The notes beneath the pieces are model-generated. The model did not search any database and was not told where the DNA came from. It saw only the letters and a program-made list of their open reading frames with translations. Both the position numbers and the translations under genes were made by a program. From Crocinitomicaceae bacterium (GTDB lineage Bacteria; Bacteroidota; Bacteroidia; Flavobacteriales_D; Crocinitomicaceae), in assembly GCA_002709305.1 (NCBI GenBank), contig PAQM01000005.1, positions 126,258 through 190,257 of the forward strand: 64,000 bases of DNA, read 5' to 3'. The number at the start of each line of letters is the position of its first letter. Within the stretch, counting starts at the first letter, position 1. Below, piece after piece: positions 56,934 to 64,000 of the stretch.

Positions 56934-57983
56934 ATGGCTGTTAGTAAAGAAAAATCAGTAAAGGCATCTAAAAAAACTAGTAAGGTAAAATCATCAAATT
57001 TTTCTAAAGAAACTTATATAAAATGGTATAAGGATATGTTGTTAATAAGAAAGTTTGAGGAAAAAACTGGCCAGTTGTATATTCAACAAAAATTTGGAGG
57101 TTTTTGTCATCTTTACATTGGGCAAGAAGCAATAGCAGTTGGTACTGCTAGTGCTTCAAAAAAAGGAGATAAACATATGACTGCTTACAGAGATCACGGT
57201 CATCCTATTGCTTTAGGTACAGACCCTAGAATTTTAATGGCTGAATTATATGGAAGGACTACTGGTTGTTCTAAAGGAAAAGGTGGGTCAATGCATTTTT
57301 TTGATAAAAATGTCGGCTTTATGGGAGGTCATGGAATTGTTGGTGCACAAATAGCGATGGGTGCAGGTGTTGCTTTTGCTGAGAAATATAACGAAACTAA
57401 CAATGTAGTTTATGTTTCTATGGGAGATGGTGCTGTTCGTCAAGGTATTCTTCATGAAACTTTTAATATGGCAATGTTATGGAATTTGCCTGTTGTTTTT
57501 ATTATAGAGAATAACAATTATGCTATGGGTACTTCTGTAGAGAGAACAACAAATGTATTAGAATTATCAAAAATAGGTCTTTCATATGATATGCCTTCAG
57601 AATCTGTTAATGGAATGTCACCTGAAGCAGTTCATGAATCCATTAAAAAAGCTTCAGATAGAGCAAGAAAAGGTAATGGTCCTACTTTATTAGATATACA
57701 AACATATCGTTATAAGGGACATTCTATGTCAGATCCGCAAAAATATAGAACAAAAGATGAGGTATCAGATTGGATTGAACAAGATCCTATTAAACACTGT
57801 TATGATTTAATAAAAAAGAATAAATGGTTAACAGATAAAAAATTAGATGATATATCAGATTGGGTTAAAAATGAAGTTAAAGAATGTGTTGAATTTGCAG
57901 AAAATTCTCCTTATCCCGATGGAAAAGAATTATATAATGATGTTTATATGGATAAAGACTATCCATTTATTATTGAATATTAA
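56934..57983 (+). CDS. pdhA: Pyruvate dehydrogenase E1 component, alpha subunit
   Basis: A 349-residue TPP-dependent E1 alpha chain. The thiamine-binding motif runs from MGDGAVRQG to the NNNYAMGT segment (GDG...NN). YRDHGHPIALG and YRYKGHSMSDPQKYRT are further family marks, the last containing the regulatory-loop region. The N terminus has a lysine/serine-rich extension of about 25 residues. It works with an E1 beta subunit not found here and the E2 encoded next. Confidence 0.95.
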   Translation: MAVSKEKSVKASKKTSKVKSSNFSKETYIKWYKDMLLIRKFEEKTGQLYIQQKFGGFCHLYIGQEAIAVGTASASKKGDKHMTAYRDHGHPIALGTDPRILMAELYGRTTGCSKGKGGSMHFFDKNVGFMGGHGIVGAQIAMGAGVAFAEKYNETNNVVYVSMGDGAVRQGILHETFNMAMLWNLPVVFIIENNNYAMGTSVERTTNVLELSKIGLSYDMPSESVNGMSPEAVHESIKKASDRARKGNGPTLLDIQTYRYKGHSMSDPQKYRTKDEVSDWIEQDPIKHCYDLIKKNKWLTDKKLDDISDWVKNEVKECVEFAENSPYPDGKELYNDVYMDKDYPFIIEY

Positions 57984-58008
57984 TATTGAATTGAAATTAT
58001 AGTTTATT

Positions 58009-59295
58009 ATGGCTGAAATTATTTATATGCCCAAGTTGAGTGACACTATGACGGAAGGAGTTGTTGCTGAATGGTTGAAGAATGTAGGAGACGAAGTTTC
58101 TTCAGGAGAGTTGTTAGCTGAAATAGAAACTGATAAAGCAACAATGGAATTTGAATCATTTTATGATGGATTTTTATTACATATTGGCGTTCAAAAGGGG
58201 GGTACTGCTCCTGTAAATTCTTTACTAGCTATAATAGGAGATAAAGATGAAGATATTTCTAAAATCATTTCTGATCATGATAATGGTAAGATAACTGAAG
58301 TTACAAAAGACGAAGAAATAAAAAAAGAATTAAAAGAAGATAAAAATACTGTTAAAGCAAGTGAAACATCTGAGAAGATAAGTGTTGAAAAGGAGCAGAT
58401 TGATGTTCAAAACGTCATTACTACTAGCGATATAGATTCTAATAATAGGATTTTCGCTTCACCACTAGCGAAAAAAATGGCTAATGAGAGAGGTATTGAT
58501 TTAAGAAATGTTATTGGAACAGGTGATTCAGGTAGGATTGTCAAAAGAGATATTGATCATTATGTTCCATACAATGTCAATAATTCTAAAAAATCTTCAT
58601 TTGTAGCTGTTGAGTCTTACAAAGATGAACCTATTTCACAGATGCGTAAAACTATATCTAAACGTCTTTCTGAAAGTAAATTTAACGCTCCTCATTTTTA
58701 TCTTACACTAGATATTAATATGGATAATGCTATTACTATTCGTAAACAATTTAATGATCTTGAAATAGGTAAAATTTCTTTTAATGATATGGTCATTAAG
58801 GCAAGTTCTTTGGCTTTAAGAGACCATCCGGTTGTCAATAGTTCATGGTTAGGAGATGTTATAAGGAGAAATGAACATATTCATATTGGTGTTGCAGTTG
58901 CAGTTGAAGATGGTTTATTAGTTCCTGTTGTTCGTTTTGCTGATGGAAAAGATTTAACTGAAATTGGAAATGAAGTTAAAACTCTTTCTAAAAAAGCCAA
59001 GGATAAAAAACTACAACCAAGTGATTGGGAAGGTAATACTTTTACAATTTCAAATCTTGGAATGTTTGGTATTGAAGAATTTACGGCAATTATTAATCCA
59101 CCTGACAGTTGTATCTTAGCTGTTGGTGGAATCAAAGAAATTCCTGTAGTTAAAGATGGAGAAGTCTTACCTGGAAACATTATGAAAGTCACTTTATCCT
59201 GTGATCATAGAGTAGTGGATGGAGTATCTGGTTCAGAATTTTTGAATACCTTAAAAAAGTATATGGAAAATCCTGTTTCCTTGTTTGTTAAATAA
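58009..59295 (+). CDS. pdhC: Pyruvate dehydrogenase E2 (dihydrolipoamide acetyltransferase)
   Basis: A 428-residue E2. One lipoyl domain (1-80, lipoylated Lys43 in ETDKATMEFE), a charged linker, a peripheral-subunit-binding domain (FASPLAKKMANERGIDLRNV, about 148-185) and the acetyltransferase domain (from about 200) with SCDHRVVDGVSG at the active site. Flavobacterial PdhC usually carries two lipoyl domains; this one has only one, giving a shorter chain. The gene follows pdhA by 25 bp and is presumably cotranscribed. Confidence 0.94.
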   Translation: MAEIIYMPKLSDTMTEGVVAEWLKNVGDEVSSGELLAEIETDKATMEFESFYDGFLLHIGVQKGGTAPVNSLLAIIGDKDEDISKIISDHDNGKITEVTKDEEIKKELKEDKNTVKASETSEKISVEKEQIDVQNVITTSDIDSNNRIFASPLAKKMANERGIDLRNVIGTGDSGRIVKRDIDHYVPYNVNNSKKSSFVAVESYKDEPISQMRKTISKRLSESKFNAPHFYLTLDINMDNAITIRKQFNDLEIGKISFNDMVIKASSLALRDHPVVNSSWLGDVIRRNEHIHIGVAVAVEDGLLVPVVRFADGKDLTEIGNEVKTLSKKAKDKKLQPSDWEGNTFTISNLGMFGIEEFTAIINPPDSCILAVGGIKEIPVVKDGEVLPGNIMKVTLSCDHRVVDGVSGSEFLNTLKKYMENPVSLFVK

Positions 59296-59302
59296 TATCG
59301 AA

Positions 59303-59797
59303 TTATTTATTTGATATTTTTATTAATTCTTCTTCAATTTTATTTAAAGTGTTAGAATCATAACCTTCAGTTCTATATACTATTTTTCCTGATTCATTTA
59401 AAACTAATATGAATGGTACATTTTGACCATTTAATTCAATTATTGATTCTGCATTAGGTTCTAGATATGAATCAAATGTCCAGTTGTTTGAGTTGATAAA
59501 GGATATAGCCTTTCTGATATGTTTCTCTTTATCTAAAGAAATAGATATTATATAAGAAGAATAATTTTTTTCTAAAAAATCTTTTTTTAATTCTAATGCA
59601 TTTAACAATTCAATAGAATTTCTATTTGTTGTCAACCAATAAACAATAATTTTTGGAGTTAATTTTTTATTAAATATTGATGAATTTATTATTCTTTCAT
59701 TTTTAGTTTCTAGTTCTACATTTGGAAATGTATTTGATTGACTAAAACCATGAAAAAAAGATAAAATGAAAATTATTAAATAAAAGAAACGAATCAT
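59303..59797 (-). CDS. Secreted thioredoxin-fold protein without cysteines
   Basis: A 164-residue protein with a signal peptide (to about residue 19, GFSQ). The rest fits a TlpA/redoxin-like thioredoxin fold: a beta strand KIIVYW leading to the usual active-site position, a long helix, and a NVPFILVLNESGKIVYRTEG segment with the cis-proline (Pro128) and following strands. At the CxxC site the sequence is TTNRNS, with Asn58 and Ser61 in place of both cysteines, and the protein has no cysteine at all. It cannot be a thiol-disulfide oxidoreductase; a binding or chaperone role is possible. Confidence 0.72.
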   Translation of the reverse strand: MIRFFYLIIFILSFFHGFSQSNTFPNVELETKNERIINSSIFNKKLTPKIIVYWLTTNRNSIELLNALELKKDFLEKNYSSYIISISLDKEKHIRKAISFINSNNWTFDSYLEPNAESIIELNGQNVPFILVLNESGKIVYRTEGYDSNTLNKIEEELIKISNK

Positions 59798-59809
59798 AAA
59801 TAATTTAAA

Positions 59810-60640
59810 TTAGTATCCTGTTGCAGCACTACCTCCACTAGGGTTAGTAAGTCCTTCAGCATTAATTGTTAATAGAGGAATATTTAATTCATTTTCTATC
59901 ATTTCTTGAATAAATGAATTAGGATTTGTAATAAGACCTTCTTTATAATATCCTGCAGCCATTAAATCTGCATCAATTTTAGATGCATAAGCCATAAGTT
60001 CCTTTTCAAAATCTATTCCTTTATCAAAAGTTACTATTTCAAAATTTACATTTTGTTCAGATAAATAGTTTTTAACAATTATTTCATTTTTATTGGTTCC
60101 CTTATCTAAAAATTCATCATTGTCATGATATCCAACTAGGTGAATAGTTGCATTAAATTTTTTCGCCATTTTAGATGCAAAATTCGCTATTTGAATACTT
60201 TTCTTTTCAAAGGAAAAAGGCATCACAATTACTTTAATTTTATCAACAGATTTTTTACCTTGTGTTATTAGAAAAGGTTGGCTTGAGTGAGATATCATTT
60301 TAACAGCATGTGAGCCAAATATTTTTTGGAAACCTCTAGCTCCATGTGTTCCCATTACTATTAATGATGCATCTAATAATTCTCCTGCTTTAGAAATATC
60401 TTCATAAACATCTCCTATTATAGCTTTTCCAATAGTCAATTTTTTATCAGATTCAGATAAAGTAGATATATATTCTTTAAATTTTAGTCTAGCTTCTAAT
60501 CTTTCATGATCATTCTTTACTACATGTAATAATACTACACGACCATTATTTGCAATAGATAAATCTAAACCAATTCTAACCGCACTTTCAGATACAGGTG
60601 TAAAATCGAATGGGATAAGATACAAAGGATTCTTGTTCAT
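59810..60640 (-). CDS. Universal stress protein with two UspA domains
   Basis: A 276-residue tandem USP. The first domain (1-145) carries the ATP-binding pattern GTHGARGFQKIFGSHAVKM. The second (about 150-270) has the fold but lacks an obvious ATP signature at the matching AGYYKEGLI position. Proteins of this kind protect against starvation, oxidative or envelope stress. It is 78 bp downstream of a SafE-type permease gene and 12 bp upstream of the thioredoxin-fold gene, so the three may be co-expressed. Confidence 0.88.
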   Translation of the reverse strand: MNKNPLYLIPFDFTPVSESAVRIGLDLSIANNGRVVLLHVVKNDHERLEARLKFKEYISTLSESDKKLTIGKAIIGDVYEDISKAGELLDASLIVMGTHGARGFQKIFGSHAVKMISHSSQPFLITQGKKSVDKIKVIVMPFSFEKKSIQIANFASKMAKKFNATIHLVGYHDNDEFLDKGTNKNEIIVKNYLSEQNVNFEIVTFDKGIDFEKELMAYASKIDADLMAAGYYKEGLITNPNSFIQEMIENELNIPLLTINAEGLTNPSGGSAATGY

Positions 60641-60718
60641 AATTAGCTTTTTAAATTATATAAATTACTATCAATTATTAAATTATAAGACAAAGTTAAG
60701 ACATACTCTTGAATCTTT

Positions 60719-61507
60719 CTAAAAAAATTCATTTAAAAGAATGTAAATTCCAGCAAAAAGAACAATATATCCAAATATCTTTTTCATTTTTTCACTATTT
60801 ATTCTTTTATTAATGAATACTCCTATAAATATCCCTATAACTGAAAAGAATGTAAACAATAGTAAAAAATACCAATTGATTTCAGTTTCTTGAATATCTC
60901 CAGTGAAGCCTAATAAAGATTTTAATGATATAATTGCTAAAGATGTTCCAATAGCTTCTTTTATAGGTAGTTTAGCTAATATTACCAATGCCGGTATAAT
61001 TATAAATCCACCTCCTGCACCTACAATTCCTGTTATAAAACCTACTATTATTCCTTCTATGCTAATAAGTAAATAATTATATTTTTTATTATCATAAGAT
61101 TTTTTGAAATCGTGTTTGTTTCTTATCATACTAAATGCAGCTAGTAGCATAATTATAGCAAACATAATCATAATGAAAGTGTCTTTTGTTATATAGAAAT
61201 TGTTTATTTGATATAATTCTTCTGGTATATTGGGAAGAATATATTTTCTAGTAATATATACTGCTATTATTGCTGGAATAGAAAATGTAATGGTAGTTCG
61301 AATATTAACTAGCCCTCTTTTGTAATTAGAGATAGCTCCAAAAAGGGCAGAGGTGCCTACGACAAAAAGTGAATAAGCTGTTGCTGTAATTGGATTAATA
61401 CCGAGAAAATAAACGAAAAATGGTACAGTTAATATAGATCCACCACCACCAATTAATCCAAGAATAATTCCTATTAAAATAGCGCTTAAATATGTTATTA
61501 TATCCAT
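60719..61507 (-). CDS. TauE/SafE-family sulfite/organosulfur exporter-like permease
   Basis: A 262-residue membrane protein with about eight hydrophobic helices in two repeats, each containing the GGGGSIL or GAGGGFIIIPAL motif (LIGGGGSILTVPFFVYFLG and GIVGAGGGFIIIPALV). The family exports sulfite, sulfoacetate or similar anions. No sulfur gene is adjacent, so the substrate is open. Confidence 0.88.
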   Translation of the reverse strand: MDIITYLSAILIGIILGLIGGGGSILTVPFFVYFLGINPITATAYSLFVVGTSALFGAISNYKRGLVNIRTTITFSIPAIIAVYITRKYILPNIPEELYQINNFYITKDTFIMIMFAIIMLLAAFSMIRNKHDFKKSYDNKKYNYLLISIEGIIVGFITGIVGAGGGFIIIPALVILAKLPIKEAIGTSLAIISLKSLLGFTGDIQETEINWYFLLLFTFFSVIGIFIGVFINKRINSEKMKKIFGYIVLFAGIYILLNEFF

Positions 61508-61596
61508 TATGTTATTATATCCATTAAAATCATAAGATTAATTGCTAATTATTAATGTATTTGTCTTCGATGTTTGGCATGTGATTAAATCCAATA

Positions 61597-62625
61597 TTAT
61601 TTTTCGAGCACTAACTTTTTGTTAAGCATTCCATTTTTAGTATTTAATTGTAGTATATAGATAGCATTTGGATATTTTGATAAATCAATACTTCTATTGT
61701 AGTCTCCATTAAAGTCTTTAAGTGATTCACTAAAGATTAATTCACCTAATAGATTATGGATTCTTAAATCAATATCTTGTTTTGTATTACTATTAAATTC
61801 AATATTAAATATATCATTTGATGGGTTTGGATATATGTCAATTTTTTGCAGATTTGATTCTTCTGATTCAATATTAGCTTGAAAACATGGATCAATAACT
61901 GATAAAGCGAATTCTAGTAAAAACTGATACCTGTCAGTGTTTGAACTATTTCCTATTGAATGAATCAGTGTGTCTTTACCCATTATTCCCAAATCATTAT
62001 ATCTATTTTGAATGATAATTCCATAATTAGGATCATGAATATCTGGATTAATAGAATCTGAGGAACATCCTGGTTCTCGCTTATATACAAAGAAAATAGA
62101 GGGAGATTGTGGCGTTACATCGTTGGGAGGATACCAAAGCGTAGAATCTCCCCAAGCTCCTGAAGGTAGTGCATTATACATGTAGAGCCCTTTTATACCA
62201 GGGTCATTTCTATGTGCTTCTTTCCAACTTAAAATAGTTCCTCTCGAGGAACCTCCGATAATAAAGTTATTAGTGTCAAGATTATATGTAGAAGTGTTAG
62301 CCTTAACCCAATTAAACATTATTTCTGCATCATTCCATCCTGTTAATATATCTTGAGCGTTGTTAATATTTGGTACAGATTCCCATGAAATAATTGATAT
62401 TCCATTATTAATTAAAGAATCTGTAATGCTTGAAGGCATTGATGTTGTTCCTCCATTAGGGTGTGCATTAAAGTATACAGGAGTTGGACAGTTTGAAGGA
62501 GCTATATAAATATCTAAAAATTGTCTTGGTTCTGTCCCATAGGAGATCCCTGTGTAATCTTGTGCCTTCAAGTTAGTAGAGATTAGTGTAATCCAAAATA
62601 ACACCATACACTTTAAAAAAATCAT
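61597..62625 (-). CDS. T9SS-sorted secreted esterase-like protein (alpha/beta-hydrolase)
   Basis: A 342-residue exported protein with a signal peptide (to about residue 21). Residues about 35-245 look like an alpha/beta hydrolase: YFNAHPNGGT as oxyanion region, then the nucleophile elbow IIGGSSRGTI with Ser127 in GxSxG. The last 85 residues form a type A C-terminal sorting domain (IDIYPNPSNDIFNIEF ... SKYPNAIYILQL ... KLVLEK) recognised by type IX secretion. Likely released or surface-attached. Short catalytic core, so the Asp/His of the triad should be checked. Cognate secretion gene porT and regulator porX are in this window. Confidence 0.85.
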   Translation of the reverse strand: MIFLKCMVLFWITLISTNLKAQDYTGISYGTEPRQFLDIYIAPSNCPTPVYFNAHPNGGTTSMPSSITDSLINNGISIISWESVPNINNAQDILTGWNDAEIMFNWVKANTSTYNLDTNNFIIGGSSRGTILSWKEAHRNDPGIKGLYMYNALPSGAWGDSTLWYPPNDVTPQSPSIFFVYKREPGCSSDSINPDIHDPNYGIIIQNRYNDLGIMGKDTLIHSIGNSSNTDRYQFLLEFALSVIDPCFQANIESEESNLQKIDIYPNPSNDIFNIEFNSNTKQDIDLRIHNLLGELIFSESLKDFNGDYNRSIDLSKYPNAIYILQLNTKNGMLNKKLVLEK

Positions 62626-62650
62626 GTATTGTAAATATTAAATATGTAAA

Positions 62651-62687
62651 AATAATAAAACCCACTCAAATGAGCGGGTTTATTATT
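62651..62687 (-). terminator. Strong intrinsic terminator, reverse strand, with no obvious gene behind it
   Basis: Read on the reverse strand, AACCCGCTCA pairs with TGAGTGGGTT (one C-A mismatch) with a 2-nt loop and an A+T-rich extension reaching about 17 bp; the 3' side continues into TTTT-rich sequence. It is upstream of the T9SS gene start, so it does not end that gene. The only thing directly upstream on the reverse strand is the tRNA-3'-end-like 13-mer at 62689. Confidence 0.75.
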
Positions 62688-62688
62688 T

Positions 62689-62701
62689 GTGGACCTAAGC
62701 G
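62689..62701 (-). other. tRNA 3'-end-like 13-mer, candidate attachment-site remnant
   Basis: The reverse strand reads CGCTTAGGTCCAC. This resembles the T-stem 3' half plus acceptor strand TAGGTCC and discriminator A of a tRNA whose 5' end would be GGACCTA. The rest of the tRNA does not continue upstream. Placed directly before a terminator on the same strand, it looks like a displaced tRNA 3' end left by an integration event. Assignment is by recognition only. Confidence 0.4.
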
Positions 62702-62749
62702 ACTTTATTTAGAACTTTTTTAGCAAATTGTTGACAAACACAAGGTTAT

Positions 62750-62779
62750 TATATAATACGCCAAAGAGCGTATTGTATA
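62750..62779. repeat. 12-bp stem-loop in the gene-free region near the presumed island edge
   Basis: AATACGC and GCGTATT pair around the loop CAAAGA, extended outward by five more pairs (one G-T). It lies between the tRNA-like remnant and the sorting-domain fragment. No T tract follows, so a terminator is unlikely; a recombination or protein-binding site is possible. The remaining 62780-62879 shows nothing I can name. Confidence 0.4.
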
Positions 62780-62879
62780 TTATGCAAAATCGTTTTAATT
62801 TTAAATTAATAATCATATAAAATTACGTCTAATGACGCTGGATTTATTAAGTAGTATTTTTATCCCATAAAATATTATT

Positions 62880-63113
62880 ATGGAATTATATAAAGGACCC
62901 CATTTAATCATTAAATATGAAAAAGAAAATTCAAGGCTAATTAATTCTTGGAAATCTAACCCGCCTAATGATGAGGTGTACCAAGATTTGTCCAATCAAA
63001 ATAGTCCAATAGAAATAAACCTAAGTATGTTGCCTGCTGGCTTATATTTTGTCAAAGTGGTCAATGGTCAAAATAATAATATCAGCTTCAAGAAAATTAT
63101 AAAAATGGATTGA
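62880..63113 (+). pseudogene. Fragment of a T9SS type A C-terminal sorting domain
   Basis: A 77-codon reading frame whose last 45 residues (IEINLSMLPAGLYFVKVVNG, then ISFKKIIKMD) are the end of a type A sorting domain. The first part shows no YPNP strand and no cargo, and the frame is closed upstream by a stop at 62868, so this is a truncated remnant rather than a working gene. The original gene is unknown. Confidence 0.6.
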
Positions 63114-63189
63114 TAATATAACCTTTTAAGTAATTGATGATCAATAACTTAAAATTTTAGGGTGTTCCTTTTACACTCCACAAAAATCT

Positions 63190-64000
63190 ATGAATAAAAC
63201 AAAATTAATTATCACCATTTTCTTGTTGCTTACTACCATTTTAGGGAAAGCACAATCTAGATATAATGTAATCTATGAAAAACAATTAGGACAGAATTTT
63301 GCAGGAGAAAATATAAATGTAGGTTTTCATTTACTCGATTATGCAGACTCATTATTCATCCCAAAAAAAATAATTAAAACTGAAAATAATTTCGCTAAAG
63401 TGATTAACCCTATTTTCCGATTCAGTAAACTATTCTTAAGCAATTATCTAATAACTGATTATGTAATGACAATGAATCATGAAAGATTTGGTCATGGATA
63501 TAGAATGATAGAGGCAGGTGGTTCTATTGATAAAATTGTTTACAATATGCCTCCACCTTTCAACAATGAATTCTCCTATATATATTTAGATTATCCTTCA
63601 GATTTCACCAATCAACAACAATTATTGATGCTTCTAGGTGGTTCCGAAACTAATCTTGTTTCGTCAGATATAATGCGTAAGAACATATTGTTAGATGAAC
63701 GATTCAATTACAATTTTGGCCTTGCCTATCTATATGGAAGCAATGATATGCCTGGCTACACAGCTTTTGTTAGCAACCCATTTGGTGACCCCATACGATA
63801 TATTCAAGCGATAAATTATGAATATGGCCCCGTGCTTACCCGGGATAAAATGCGTACTTATTCATTCATTGCTATATTGACTGATCCCATAAATTTTTAC
63901 GCCTTCAAGTCTGTCTTTTACGATTATATCATTAAAGGTAGACACAGCTCTAGAATAGGAATGATTAAACTGAGTAATAAACTTAAATATTTACCTAGAT
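63190..64000 (+). CDS. Secreted protein of unknown family with HExxGH motif, truncated by the window edge
   Basis: The frame starts at ATG 63190 and stays open through the right edge (270 codons visible). A signal peptide is clear (KTKLIITIFLLLTT, cut near GKAQS). Around residue 97 there is NHERFGHGYRMIEAGG, with His97-Glu98 and His102, then LLGGSETN near 149-155, a spacing reminiscent of metal-binding or membrane-embedded hydrolase motifs, but with one residue more than the classic HExxH. The remaining sequence, rich in aromatic residues (DYPSDF, YNFGLAYLYG), suggests membrane or barrel segments. Codons such as CCC, CGG and GCC are more frequent than in the rest of the window. I do not recognise the family. 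Confidence 0.72.
   Translation, partial: MNKTKLIITIFLLLTTILGKAQSRYNVIYEKQLGQNFAGENINVGFHLLDYADSLFIPKKIIKTENNFAKVINPIFRFSKLFLSNYLITDYVMTMNHERFGHGYRMIEAGGSIDKIVYNMPPPFNNEFSYIYLDYPSDFTNQQQLLMLLGGSETNLVSSDIMRKNILLDERFNYNFGLAYLYGSNDMPGYTAFVSNPFGDPIRYIQAINYEYGPVLTRDKMRTYSFIAILTDPINFYAFKSVFYDYIIKGRHSSRIGMIKLSNKLKYLPR

Noticed and set aside
62880..63113. An intact small secreted protein
   Set aside because: It has no signal peptide, and its sequence matches only the last part of a sorting domain.
63114..63189. Imperfect 11-bp inverted repeat AAGTAATTGAT/ATCAATAACTT and a short GTGT...ACAC hairpin
   Set aside because: One mismatch, small loops and no T tract make both too weak to call as a terminator or site.

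Overview
The window is a compact, strongly A+T-rich stretch (about 70 % A+T by eye, not counted) of a chromosome from a member of the Bacteroidota, most likely a marine-type Flavobacteriales. Supporting signs are type IX secretion genes (porT, porX, a cargo protein with a C-terminal sorting domain), the Bacteroidota-specific Omp85 lipoprotein TamL, a GlsA/GlsB-like amino-acid-lipid acyltransferase pair, many N-terminal lipoprotein signals, promoters resembling the Bacteroidota -7 element TAnnTTTG, and gene starts without Shine-Dalgarno sequences.

Layout. 1-1.9 kb: 3' end of a sigma-factor gene meets a reverse-strand acyltransferase pair. 2.0-9.1 kb: a forward operon with an aminotransferase, a PfkB sugar kinase, a TrkH K+ transporter, menG/ubiE, porT and a flavoprotein. 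9.1-14.8 kb: tRNA/rRNA methyltransferase, tamL, and uvrD/pcrA. 14.9-21.7 kb: fbaA, accD, rpsO, pnp (two clear terminators), an SLC13 transporter and yaaA. 21.7-30 kb: efp, an MscS channel, then a reverse operon guaB - PPIase - PPIase-like lipoprotein - SurA-like PPIase - MoxR ATPase. 30-38.8 kb: an HD phosphohydrolase, porX-tsaE-ald-HsdR_N-like nuclease, prfC, an acyltransferase and a lipoprotein. 38.8-39 kb: tRNA-His beside a long perfect hairpin. 39-47.7 kb: an oxidoreductase, a lipoprotein, a polyprenyl glycosylphosphotransferase, an FAH enzyme, an exonuclease, a 2-oxoacid dehydrogenase E2, an unusual GT2 fusion and ridA. 47.7-59.3 kb: pabA/trpG, an OmpA protein, gyrB, a secreted protein usually labelled asparagine synthetase B, dnaB, mnmD, mtaB, cdd, pdhA and pdhC. 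59.3-62.6 kb: a cysteine-free thioredoxin-fold protein, a universal stress protein, a SafE-type permease and a T9SS-sorted esterase-like protein.

Right end. At about 62.65-62.70 kb a strong reverse-strand terminator is followed by 13 nt that look like the 3' end of a tRNA with no tRNA attached. To its right lie a broken T9SS sorting-domain fragment and the start of an unfamiliar secreted protein with an H-E-x-x-G-H motif and visibly richer G+C codons. I read this as a probable junction between core chromosome and an integrated element continuing past the window. It is the best lead here, but unproven.

No CRISPR array, transposase, integrase, rRNA or toxin-antitoxin pair was seen. Most of the window is housekeeping. 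Genome compaction is striking: all eleven convergent gene pairs from 9 to 59 kb have stop codons within 13 bp of each other or overlapping.
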